From Paucilactobacillus oligofermentans DSM 15707 = LMG 22743 (GTDB taxonomy: Bacteria; Bacillota; Bacilli; Lactobacillales; Lactobacillaceae), in the NCBI RefSeq assembly GCF_001434315.1, contig NZ_AZFE01000031.1:1-64000 (forward strand): 64,000 nucleotides of DNA, in the 5' to 3' direction. The translations under genes and the position numbers were made by a program. The notes under the pieces are model-generated. The model was not told where the DNA came from. It ran no database searches and saw only the letters and a program-made list of their open reading frames with translations. The stretch's first letter is position 1. Each line of letters opens with the position of its first letter. This document shows positions 44,920 to 52,502 of the stretch, one piece after another.

Positions 44920-45702
44920 TTATAGATATTTTGCGTCAAATTCTGGATCTTGTGATGTCAAAATTTTAGGGCCATCTTTGGTAATTGCTAGTGTATGTTC
45001 ATACTGACAACTCCAACCACCATCTTCAGTCACTGCAAGCCAACCACTAGGATCACTTACATCAGCTTTCCAAGTTCCCATATTAATCATGGGTTCGATA
45101 GTAATGGTCATTCCTTCCTTCAAGCGTGGTCCACGACCAGCTTCACCATAGGCAGGCACTGAAGGATCTTCATGCATTGTAGGTCCGATACCATGGCCAA
45201 CAAATTCACGAACATCCCCGAAACCATTTTCATCTTCCGTATAATGTTGGATAACGGCACCAATATCACCAATCCGGTTACCAATCACGGCTTGATCAAT
45301 TCCCATATACAATGATTTTTTAGTAACATCCATCAGCTTTTGAACTTCATCGCTAACTTCACCGACTGCATAGCTCCAGCAAGAATCACTAAAGGCGCCA
45401 TCAAGTTCTACCACTGTATCAACTTTAACTAAGTCGCCATTTTTTAACATCACATGCTTGCGTGGAAAGCCATGACAGATTTCCTCATTGATACTTACAC
45501 AAGTTGCATATTCGTAACCTTCAAAACCGATTTGAGCGGCTACTGCTCCGTGACTTTCAATGTAGTCACGACAAAAGTCTTCAATTACCCAACTAGAAAT
45601 GCCTGGTTTGATAATATCGCGTAGTCCAATATGCATTCCGGCAATAATTGCCCCTGATTTTCTCATTGCTTCAATTTCACGTGGTGATTTTATACTAATC
45701 AT
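44920..45702 (-). CDS. map: Type I methionine aminopeptidase
   Basis: A 260-residue metalloenzyme that removes the initiator Met from nascent proteins. Visible metal ligands are in VKVDTVVELDG/SDSCWSYAVG (two Asp), FVGHGIGPTMHEDPSVP (His), TIEPMINMG (Glu) and SCQYEHTLAIT (Glu). The frame begins at 45726 with TTG, but ATG at 45702 follows AGAGGTAG and gives the normal MISIKSPREIEAMRKSG start. Divergent from the flavodoxin gene. Confidence 0.95.
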   Translation of the reverse strand: MISIKSPREIEAMRKSGAIIAGMHIGLRDIIKPGISSWVIEDFCRDYIESHGAVAAQIGFEGYEYATCVSINEEICHGFPRKHVMLKNGDLVKVDTVVELDGAFSDSCWSYAVGEVSDEVQKLMDVTKKSLYMGIDQAVIGNRIGDIGAVIQHYTEDENGFGDVREFVGHGIGPTMHEDPSVPAYGEAGRGPRLKEGMTITIEPMINMGTWKADVSDPSGWLAVTEDGGWSCQYEHTLAITKDGPKILTSQDPEFDAKYL

Positions 45703-45841
45703 TAGTCTATCTACCTCTTTGTCCAAAAATTACTTACTAAATCATTATACTCTTATCTACAAATTTGTTTAGCTTTATACGCATAATTCTATATTTCTGC
45801 TATACTACTATGAATAAACTACTCGAAAGAAGGAAACAATA

Positions 45842-46294
45842 ATGGCAAGTGCACTAGTCGTGTTTGCAACAATTACTGGAAATAATGAAGACGTCGCTGA
45901 TATCGTTACCGAAGCATTGGAAGACTTAAACATTGACGTTGAAGAAACTGAAATTACTCAAGCTGACGCGGAAGACTTTGAAGACGTTGATATCTGTGTG
46001 GTCTGTCCTTATACCTATGATGAAGGTGCCCTCCCTGAAGAAGGACTTGATTTCTATGAAGATTTACAAGAACTTGATTTATCCGGTAAATTTTTTGGTG
46101 TTGCCGGTTCTGGCGATACCTTCTACTTAGATGATTACAATGTGTCCGTTGATAAATTTGCTGCCGCCTTTGAAAAAGCTGGTGCCAAGAGTGGTACTGA
46201 AAAAGTTAAGATTGACCTGGATCCTGACTCAGATGATATTAAAACTTTAAATGCATTCGCGGCTGACTTAGTCAAGGCAGCTACTGATAAGTAA
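45842..46294 (+). CDS. Flavodoxin
   Basis: A 150-residue FMN electron carrier. N-terminal ALVVFATITGNNEDVADIV is the phosphate-binding loop with the T-x-T-G-N pattern; the acidic stretch EEGLDFYEDLQELD and the SGDTFYLDDYNVSVDKF loop form the isoalloxazine site. Very acidic overall, as usual. ATG behind AGAAGGAAAC. The gtrA gene starts 14 bp later, so the two are probably one transcript. Confidence 0.93.
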   Translation: MASALVVFATITGNNEDVADIVTEALEDLNIDVEETEITQADAEDFEDVDICVVCPYTYDEGALPEEGLDFYEDLQELDLSGKFFGVAGSGDTFYLDDYNVSVDKFAAAFEKAGAKSGTEKVKIDLDPDSDDIKTLNAFAADLVKAATDK

Positions 46295-46308
46295 TAAGGG
46301 GAAACATT

Positions 46309-46713
46309 TTGTACAAACTATTTAAAAAGTATCAATCACTAATTGCCTATGCATTTTTCGGCGGTGTAACCACCATTGTTAATATCGGCGTTTTTGCTGG
46401 TCTTGACTGGCTAGGTTGGAATTACCAAGTAGCTAACGTAATCGCTTGGTTCTTATCCGTCTTAGTGGCATACCTAACTAATAAAGTTTGGGTATTTTCA
46501 TCTCACTACACAACGGTTAAAGATTTCATTATTGAGATATCTCAATTTTTCTTCTTCCGTATTTTAACCTTAGTCATTGATATTATTATTATGTACGTCG
46601 GAATCACCTTGCTCGATGGTAATTCAATTATCGTTAAAATCATTGATAACGTTGTCGTAATTGTGATTAATTATGCCTTTTCAAAATGGTATATTTTCAA
46701 AAAAACGATCTAA
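46309..46713 (+). CDS. GtrA-like polyprenyl-phosphate sugar flippase
   Basis: A 134-residue protein with four membrane helices of the GtrA family: YKLFKKYQSLIAYAFFGGVTT, LAYLTNKVWVF-like VAYLTNKVWVFSSH (about 62-75) and a C-terminal NYAFSKWYIFKK. GtrA proteins flip undecaprenyl-phosphate-linked glucose or similar. TTG start at 46309 behind AAGGGGAAA. It is likely the missing flippase of the GT2/GT-C pair at 39.8-42.4 kb; that link is inference from function, since the genes are 4 kb apart on opposite strands. Confidence 0.9.
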   Translation: MYKLFKKYQSLIAYAFFGGVTTIVNIGVFAGLDWLGWNYQVANVIAWFLSVLVAYLTNKVWVFSSHYTTVKDFIIEISQFFFFRILTLVIDIIIMYVGITLLDGNSIIVKIIDNVVVIVINYAFSKWYIFKKTI

Positions 46714-46717
46714 ATAA

Positions 46718-46762
46718 AAATGTGAGTAACTTCTTGTATATCGAAGTTGCTCACATTTTTCA
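46718..46762. terminator. Bidirectional terminator between gtrA and mnaA
   Basis: AAAATGTGAGTAACTTC / GAAGTTGCTCACATTTT hairpin with T-run on both strands. Confidence 0.9.
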
Positions 46763-47875
46763 TTCCAAATATTCGTCTAATTCTTTCAAAATTCGTTCAG
46801 CCGCATGACCATCCCCAAATGGATTTTTTACATGTGCCATTTTTCGATACTCTTTTTTATCATGTAACATTTGAAAAATTCCTTGTTGGATACCTTCAAT
46901 GGTTGTTCCAACTATTTTAGTTGTTCCAGCAGTAACACCTTCTGGTCGTTCAGTTTCATCACGCAGTAATAATACCGGAACATTCATTGAGGGTGCTTCT
47001 TCTTGAATTCCACCAGAGTCAGTGACAATCAAAAAACTTCGTGCCGCAAAATTATGGAAATCATACACATCCATTGGTTCAACCAAATGAATGCGATCAC
47101 GTCCACCTAAAATAGTTTCAGCTAAACTTTCAACTTCAGGATTTGGGTGCACTGGATAAACTAATTCTACATCTGGATTAGTTTCAACGACATCTCGTAA
47201 TGCATGGAAAACACGTTTAATTGGCTCTCCCATATTTTCACTGCGTTGAACCGTGACTAGAATCACTCGGTGCTTAGCCGGAATCATTCGTAACACCGGG
47301 TGTTGATAATCTTCAGCAATTGTATAATTCAATACATCAACCGAAGTATTACCAGTAATAAAAATCTGATCCGTATTTTTATTTTCAATTAATAAATTCT
47401 GCTTACTTTGTTCAGTCGGAGCAAAATATAAATCGCTCAAAACATCAGTTAATTGACGATGCATTTCTTCAGGAAACGGTGCGTACTTATCATGTGTCCG
47501 TAATCCGGCTTCTACATGGCCAATCGGGATTTGATGATAAAAAGCACATAAACTAGCTACCAAGGTCGTCGTTGAATCGCCAATCGTCAATATCATTTCT
47601 GGTTGTGATGCATTTACAATATTTTCTAAATGATGCAACATTTTACTCGTTCGTTCTGATTGGCTTTCTCGTGGTGCCATTAAATTCAAATCAAAATCGG
47701 GGTGGATATCAAATATTGATAATACTTGATCCAATAATTTTCGATGTTGTGCAGTAACAACTACAACCGGCTCAAACCGATCAGCTTGAGCTTCCATGGC
47801 TTTAATAATCGGTGCCATTTTAATTGCTCCTGGTCGTGTACCAAAAATTAACATTACTTTATGTACTTTCGTCAA
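46760..47875 (-). CDS. mnaA: UDP-N-acetylglucosamine 2-epimerase (non-hydrolysing)
   Basis: A 371-residue GT-B-fold enzyme that makes UDP-ManNAc from UDP-GlcNAc for the linkage unit of wall teichoic acid. Landmarks: LIFGTRPGAIKMAPI, VTAQHRKLLDQ (catalytic His/Asp zone), GHVEAGLRTHDKYAPFPEE (Glu), and TDSGGIQEEAP with the UDP-binding Ser-Gly. TTG start at 47875 behind AAAGGGGGGA. Single gene; divergent from ade. Confidence 0.96.
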   Translation of the reverse strand: MTKVHKVMLIFGTRPGAIKMAPIIKAMEAQADRFEPVVVVTAQHRKLLDQVLSIFDIHPDFDLNLMAPRESQSERTSKMLHHLENIVNASQPEMILTIGDSTTTLVASLCAFYHQIPIGHVEAGLRTHDKYAPFPEEMHRQLTDVLSDLYFAPTEQSKQNLLIENKNTDQIFITGNTSVDVLNYTIAEDYQHPVLRMIPAKHRVILVTVQRSENMGEPIKRVFHALRDVVETNPDVELVYPVHPNPEVESLAETILGGRDRIHLVEPMDVYDFHNFAARSFLIVTDSGGIQEEAPSMNVPVLLLRDETERPEGVTAGTTKIVGTTIEGIQQGIFQMLHDKKEYRKMAHVKNPFGDGHAAERILKELDEYLE

Positions 47876-47966
47876 CTAAATCCCCCCTTTAATCAACATT
47901 TTACACTTTTTATCAAGGTGATGCACTCACCATCTTTTTAAAAACTCAAACTCTATTAAAACGCTA

Positions 47967-48026
47967 AATTGCATATAGCAATTATTTTCGTGATGAGTTT
48001 TAAATTTTTAATTGCATATAACAATA
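47967..48026. promoter_or_regulatory. Two AATTGCATATA(G/A)CAAT elements upstream of ade
   Basis: The first (47967-47983) is a perfect inverted repeat AATTGC-ATATA-GCAATT. The second (48010-48026) repeats it with one change. They are 43 bp apart, start to start, which is close to four helical turns. They could be paired regulator sites or curved DNA. Confidence 0.4.
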
Positions 48027-48059
48027 TTACATATTCAGAAACATTTTCAGTAACTGGTG

Positions 48060-48099
48060 TTGACTTTATATGTTGAGTGTCATTTAATGTAACATTAAA
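48060..48099 (+). promoter_or_regulatory. ade promoter with an overlapping palindrome
   Basis: -35 TTGACT (48060-48065), 17-bp spacer, -10 TTTAAT (48083-48088). A perfect palindrome TTTAATGT-A-ACATTAAA (48083-48099) begins in the -10 box and covers the start site, where a bound repressor would block transcription. Confidence 0.55.
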
Positions 48100-48127
48100 T
48101 AAACAATTTAATCGGAGGCATCTGCAG

Positions 48128-49792
48128 ATGAAACAGGTCGAAACTAGTATTCAAAATGGATTAGTATTAAACGTCTTTACTAGACAATTTGAAGCCATCA
48201 CCTTATGGATTAATGATGGTAAAATTGTCGCTACTGGCGAACAGCCTAATTACATAGCCAATAAGACAATTGACGCAACTGATCAGTATATCGTCCCCGG
48301 ATTCATCGATGCTCATATGCACATTGAAAGTTCATTAGTCACACCTAGTGAAATTGGTAAAGTATTACTCCAACATGGCGTCACTGGAATCGTCGCTGAC
48401 CCACATGAATTAGCCAACGTCGAAGGAATTAATGGTATTGAATACATGATTAAAGATTCTCGGCAAACGCCCTTAGACGTGTATTATATGCTCCCATCAT
48501 CCGTTCCTTGTACTCCGTTTGATCATTCCGGTGCGATTTTAAAAGCGGCTGATCTAAAACCATTATATAAATATCCAGAAGTCCACGGGTTAGCCGAGGT
48601 CATGGATTACCCTGCTGTTGCAGCTGGTGATCCAGATATCATCGCTAAAATTAACGATTCAATCACTGCCGGTTATCATGCCGATGGTCATGGTGCTGGT
48701 TTAAACATCAACCAATTAGACGTCTTTCGTCGAAATCATATCCATACTGACCATGAAGCTAATAACATTCAGCAAGCCAACGACCGATTAGCAACTGGTT
48801 ATTCAATTTTTTTACGAGAAGGTACTGTGGAGCGTGATTTAGCCAATACCATTGATGCAGTTACCCCTGAAAATGCTCATAACTTTTCATTTTGTACTGA
48901 TGATAAAATCATTGACGATATTCTAAATGAAGGTTCAATTGATTATTCTATTAAGTTAGCCATTAGCCTTGGAATAAAACCAGCATTAGCCTATGTTATT
49001 GCTAGCTACAATGCGGCCATTGCTCATGATTTGTCAGATGTTGGTGCACTCTCTACTGGATACCAAGCTGATTTAGTTATTTTAAATGATTTAAATACCG
49101 TCGATATTGATTGTGTTATCAAAAATGGTAACTTAATTTCTGATTTAACGACAACGCCATTATCACCTGACGCCTCAACCGTTCATCATCATTTAAAGCT
49201 TTCCGATTTACAGCTGCCACTTAAAACTGATTTAGCTAACGTCATTGGCATTCAACCTAATCATATTGTCACGGACCATTTAAAATTAAACGTGTCGATA
49301 GAAAATGGACAATTTGTATCTAATTCACATGACGACATTATCAAGATTGCGGTCATCGAACGTCACCACAATTTAGGTACCGTTGGCGTTGGACTAGTTA
49401 AAGGATTCCAACTTAATGAAGGCGCAATCGCTACAACCGTTGCCCATGACTCACATAATTTAGTCGCTACTGGTACCAACGACAAAGCAATCTTTCGTGC
49501 AGTTCAAGCAGTTACTGCGGTTGGTGGTGGTATCGCAGTCGTGGATAACAAAAATACCCTAGCAGTCATGCCCTTATCAATTGGTGGTCTGATGTCAGCA
49601 AAAAAATATCCAGATGCCTTAATCGATCTTAAATCAATAACGGATGCATACTACAAGATCAGTTCAAATCAGGATTTCAATCCATTTTTAACTTTATCAT
49701 TTTTAACTCTACCAGTTATTCCATCGATTAAAATCACTGACCAAGGACTGTACGATTTTGATAAACAAAAATTTATTAGTGTTGGAATTTAG
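48128..49792 (+). CDS. ade: Adenine deaminase
   Basis: A 554-residue amidohydrolase that deaminates adenine to hypoxanthine for purine salvage. Metal and active-site motifs: VPGFIDAHMHIESSLV (about 55-70), ADPHELANVEG, HADGHGAGLN and FCTDDK. The frame opens at 48077, but the ATG at 48128 lies behind CGGAGGCATC and gives the expected N-terminus. No purine riboswitch is recognisable upstream; a palindrome in the promoter suggests repressor control. Confidence 0.95.
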   Translation: MKQVETSIQNGLVLNVFTRQFEAITLWINDGKIVATGEQPNYIANKTIDATDQYIVPGFIDAHMHIESSLVTPSEIGKVLLQHGVTGIVADPHELANVEGINGIEYMIKDSRQTPLDVYYMLPSSVPCTPFDHSGAILKAADLKPLYKYPEVHGLAEVMDYPAVAAGDPDIIAKINDSITAGYHADGHGAGLNINQLDVFRRNHIHTDHEANNIQQANDRLATGYSIFLREGTVERDLANTIDAVTPENAHNFSFCTDDKIIDDILNEGSIDYSIKLAISLGIKPALAYVIASYNAAIAHDLSDVGALSTGYQADLVILNDLNTVDIDCVIKNGNLISDLTTTPLSPDASTVHHHLKLSDLQLPLKTDLANVIGIQPNHIVTDHLKLNVSIENGQFVSNSHDDIIKIAVIERHHNLGTVGVGLVKGFQLNEGAIATTVAHDSHNLVATGTNDKAIFRAVQAVTAVGGGIAVVDNKNTLAVMPLSIGGLMSAKKYPDALIDLKSITDAYYKISSNQDFNPFLTLSFLTLPVIPSIKITDQGLYDFDKQKFISVGI

Positions 49793-49889
49793 TTTATTAG
49801 CGCATATAACTATATATTTTTAAGCGTCTATGATAGGATTTTTAGTTGTTACACTTATCTTTTATCCCCTACAAAATGGAGAAATAACA

Positions 49890-50633
49890 ATGAAAAATCG
49901 TTTTAAACAAATGTTCCAACCCTATCAAGGTGAAATAAAATTAAGTTTCTGGCACCTACTCTTTCCGATTTTGATTTGGGGAATTGTCTTATTTGTTGGT
50001 TATACAGTGCCAAACATGCTGCATATTCCTGAATCGGTACCTGGTAGCGATGGTCTAGAAACACCATGGCTACGATTAGCTTTGACATTACCACTACCGC
50101 TAATTGCATTTTATTTCATTTGGAAAGCTAGTAATGGCATTATGGGTCGCCACTGGGGTGCATTTAAACAGCATCTATGGCGAAATTTAGCAATTACCTT
50201 ATTACTCTTTATTGGAATTCAATTAATTGCTTACGTTATCTTCAAGCCACTTCTTAATATCGTGATGGGTCCTGCTTCAGCAGTTACCTTAAATACTAGT
50301 ACAAGTCTGTTATTAGGTAGTTTAATTCCATTAACAGCACCTTTTTCAGAAGAACTAACTGTTCATTATCTAATCTCTGAACAATTTACGGATACTAAAG
50401 CCAAATTATGGCTAGGAATTATTGTAAGTAACGTGCTGTTTGCAGCGCTTCATGTCTACGCTTTAAATTTTTCACCTTACATGTTAATCTTTTATTTTTT
50501 ATTAGGAATGATGTTCCACTTTGTATCACTCTACTTTAAAAATATTTGGTTCAACATCTTTGTGCATTTTTGGTGGAATTTACTGGGTGCACTGGCAGGA
50601 ATAATTTCATTCATCATTATCTTGTTCCAATAA
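49890..50633 (+). CDS. CPBP family intramembrane protease-like protein
   Basis: A 247-residue membrane protein with about seven helices and the Abi/CPBP motifs: SEELTVHYL (motif 1, Glu-Glu), NVLFAALHVY (motif 2, His) and HFWWNLLG (motif 3, His/Asn). Motif 1 lacks the usual Arg (EExxxR). Such glutamic proteases act in peptide pheromone maturation or bacteriocin self-immunity. A start at 49830 is possible, but ATG at 49890 follows TGGAGAAA. 97 bp after ade without a visible terminator. Confidence 0.82.
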   Translation: MKNRFKQMFQPYQGEIKLSFWHLLFPILIWGIVLFVGYTVPNMLHIPESVPGSDGLETPWLRLALTLPLPLIAFYFIWKASNGIMGRHWGAFKQHLWRNLAITLLLFIGIQLIAYVIFKPLLNIVMGPASAVTLNTSTSLLLGSLIPLTAPFSEELTVHYLISEQFTDTKAKLWLGIIVSNVLFAALHVYALNFSPYMLIFYFLLGMMFHFVSLYFKNIWFNIFVHFWWNLLGALAGIISFIIILFQ

Positions 50634-50637
50634 AATG

Positions 50638-50692
50638 CAAAAAATAGGCAACATACAATCAGTTATCTGATCGTATGTTACCTATTTTTTTA
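50638..50692. terminator. Bidirectional terminator shared by the CPBP and microprotein genes
   Basis: Long hairpin (AAAATAGGCAACATAC..ATCAG with CTGAT..GTATGTTACCTATTTTTT) with T-runs on both strands. Confidence 0.85.
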
Positions 50693-50731
50693 TATTTAAC
50701 TTATCATCTGATACATTATTATTACTATTGG

Positions 50732-50830
50732 TTACTGAATTATTATGGTTACTGCAGTTATCCCCAAGACTGCCAGAATTGATAAACTAGAGATAATTAA
50801 TCCTACTCTGATCGATTTTAATTTCATCAT
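50732..50830 (-). CDS. Single-helix membrane microprotein (32 residues)
   Basis: A short unannotated frame: MMKLKSIRVGLIISSLSILA at the N-terminus then VLGITAVTIIIQ. It has a basic start and one 22-residue membrane helix. The ATG pair (50830 and 50827) follows CGGGGGG by 5-8 nt, a -35/-10 promoter lies 56 bp upstream and a strong terminator follows. It has no cysteine and no acidic residues. It could be a small toxin-like, regulatory or complex-stabilising peptide; it may also be a lone relic. I do not recognise it. Confidence 0.55.
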   Translation of the reverse strand: MMKLKSIRVGLIISSLSILAVLGITAVTIIIQ

Positions 50831-50885
50831 TATTCCCCCCGAATAATTTACCTCTAACTGCTTATAATCATACTATAACTATCAC

Positions 50886-50915
50886 ATTATAAATTATCGA
50901 AATAGTATTTGTAAA
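50886..50915 (-). promoter_or_regulatory. Promoter of the microprotein gene
   Basis: Minus strand: -35 TTTACA (50910-50915), 18-bp spacer, perfect -10 TATAAT (50886-50891). Confidence 0.55.
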
Positions 50916-51091
50916 CTGCGCTAACTAACTTATATTTTCATTTTAAATAACGAATATTGATTATATTTGGACATATTTTAAATATTTACACGCTTTTATA
51001 CTAATATGTTAAAAAATAAATAAAAGCAAACAAATTCATTATAAGAAATGAAATATTGTAAACATTTGTAAAATATAAACTTTTAAGCTGT

Positions 51092-51120
51092 TTGACATGC
51101 TACAAAGCGCATGATATTAA
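51092..51120 (+). promoter_or_regulatory. Promoter of the 113-residue membrane protein gene
   Basis: Perfect -35 TTGACA (51092-51097), 17-bp spacer, -10 TATTAA (51115-51120). The stretch from 50916 to 51091 upstream is AT-rich with no other feature seen. Confidence 0.5.
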
Positions 51121-51188
51121 TTCTATAAGTGTGAGTATACGTCCAAATCTGAATGACGTTAAAAAGCTGACTTTGGAGGAGTTATATT

Positions 51189-51530
51189 ATGGAAGAAAAT
51201 GGTGTAGTAGTACCACAAGAAGTTAAAGGTTGGAACTGGGGAGCATTTATGTTTAACATCTATTGGGGAATTGGAAATAAATCATATTTACCATTATTAA
51301 CATTAATCCCCATATTTAATATCATTTGGATATTTGTAGTTGGCTTTAAAGGTAATGCATGGGCTTGGCAAAAAGGTGGCTATAAAGATGTCGCTACTTT
51401 TAAAGCCGTTCAAGCAACTTGGAACCGTGCTGGTTTAGTCGCATTTATCCTTACAATTATTGTTGTCATAGCGTACTTCTTAATGTTTGCAACACTCATC
51501 AACGCCGTAATTAGTGACGCTACTTATTAA
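51189..51530 (+). CDS. Small membrane protein with WNWGAF motif
   Basis: A 113-residue protein with two to three hydrophobic helices. The start has PQEVKGWNWGAFMFNIYWGI (9-28), a pattern shared by DUF2628-like and other small inner-membrane proteins of Firmicutes; the GFKGNAWAW segment (53-61) is also typical. The C-terminal helix is followed by a short external tail. Function unknown. ATG at 51189 behind TTTGGAGGAG. The next gene, 79 bp downstream on the same strand, is another surface protein. Confidence 0.78.
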   Translation: MEENGVVVPQEVKGWNWGAFMFNIYWGIGNKSYLPLLTLIPIFNIIWIFVVGFKGNAWAWQKGGYKDVATFKAVQATWNRAGLVAFILTIIVVIAYFLMFATLINAVISDATY

Positions 51531-51609
51531 TATCTTTTGCTATTTTTAGTTTCACCCCCACTACACGTGGGATACATATAATAAAATAAATTGCTTGGAG
51601 GAATAAAAC

Positions 51610-52266
51610 ATGCCAACGCATAAAATAACAAAAAAACATCGAAATATTTTTTTGTTGTTTTTAGTTTTAATTACTATCATCCTATTTTTTAATGGTATCA
51701 AAAATAATATTTCAGGTTCAAAAGACGTGGTAGAGTTAGCAAACGGAACCTATAAAGTTGGTTCAGCTATAAAAGCCGGTAGATACATCGTAACTACAGA
51801 AAACGTTGATGGTGGCAATCTTTTTAATAGCGATAATGATGAGACAAGTTTAATAAACGTCATCCTTGGAAAATATGTTAACAACGACTTGGGAACAGTT
51901 GATTCCTATACAGTAACTTTAAAAAAAGGAGAAAAAATAACTCTTACTCAATATCAAAATGATGAAAAAAAAGAAAAATCACCTGTAACTACAAAATTTT
52001 CACCAACAAATGCAAAAAGAAAATATCAAACAAAATTATCTGCAGGTTCTTGGGTAGTTGGCAAAGATATAAAACCTGGAAAATATGTTATCTATGCTAA
52101 TGAAGGTCGTGGTTTACTAATTAATAATAATGGTTCTTTAAATCAAAATTTAAGTAAAGACGCACAGCCAGATATTGACGAAGTTACCAAAATCACTACG
52201 AGACTTTATCGAGGTGAAGTGCTTTATTCTAATTTAAAAAGTATTACCTTAAAAAAAATTAACTAA
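51610..52266 (+). CDS. Membrane-anchored surface protein with duplicated beta domain
   Basis: A 218-residue protein. N-terminal basic stretch, one helix (about 12-29), then two copies of a beta module outside the cell: GTYKVGSAIKAGRYIVTT (46-63) and GSWVVGKDIKPGKYVIYA (about 145-162), each with a VGxxIxxGxY core and a following L-x-N loop. The copies are about 100 residues apart. This pattern recalls surface or lipoprotein modules often seen with zinc-ribbon or SH3-like proteins. Function unknown. ATG is behind TTGGAGGAA. Base composition is AT-richer and poly-Lys-rich compared with neighbours. Confidence 0.75.
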   Translation: MPTHKITKKHRNIFLLFLVLITIILFFNGIKNNISGSKDVVELANGTYKVGSAIKAGRYIVTTENVDGGNLFNSDNDETSLINVILGKYVNNDLGTVDSYTVTLKKGEKITLTQYQNDEKKEKSPVTTKFSPTNAKRKYQTKLSAGSWVVGKDIKPGKYVIYANEGRGLLINNNGSLNQNLSKDAQPDIDEVTKITTRLYRGEVLYSNLKSITLKKIN

Positions 52267-52272
52267 ATTCCT

Positions 52273-52313
52273 AAAATACACTTAACATTTTATATTGTTA
52301 AGTGTATTTTATT
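52273..52313 (+). terminator. Terminator after the duplicated-domain protein gene
   Basis: Perfect 15-bp stem AAAATACACTTAACA / TGTTAAGTGTATTTT with an 8-nt loop, T-rich tail. Confidence 0.85.
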
Positions 52314-52385
52314 GACTACTTTTAATTTCAATTATAAACACGTATTTTTTAGGTGTTACAACATATTTAGTTAAACTAACAAAGA

Positions 52386-52459
52386 TGTTCTTACTCGGAA
52401 TCGAACCGAGATCATCCGCTTAGGAGGCGGGTGCACTATCCAGTTATGCTATAAGAACA
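52386..52459 (-). tRNA. tRNA-Arg (anticodon CCU)
   Basis: A 74-nt cloverleaf on the minus strand: acceptor stem TGTTCTT / AAGAACA, D arm with ATAACTGGATAG, anticodon loop CTCCTAA (anticodon CCT, reading AGG), T arm with GGTTCGATTCC. The terminal CCA is not encoded here. It stands alone, 43 bp downstream of the DEAD-box gene end. Confidence 0.97.
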
Positions 52460-52502
52460 CAATAAGAAATATTTTCTCATTGTTACTTAATTCTGTAAAG
52501 GT

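Noticed and set aside
47884-48127. Possible purine riboswitch upstream of ade.
   Set aside because: The conserved junction and loop sequences of purine aptamers are not seen; only palindromes of operator type are present.
50831-51188. Search for another small gene or RNA between the microprotein and the WNWGAF gene.
   Set aside because: Apart from the two divergent promoters I saw no frame with a ribosome binding site and no stable hairpin.
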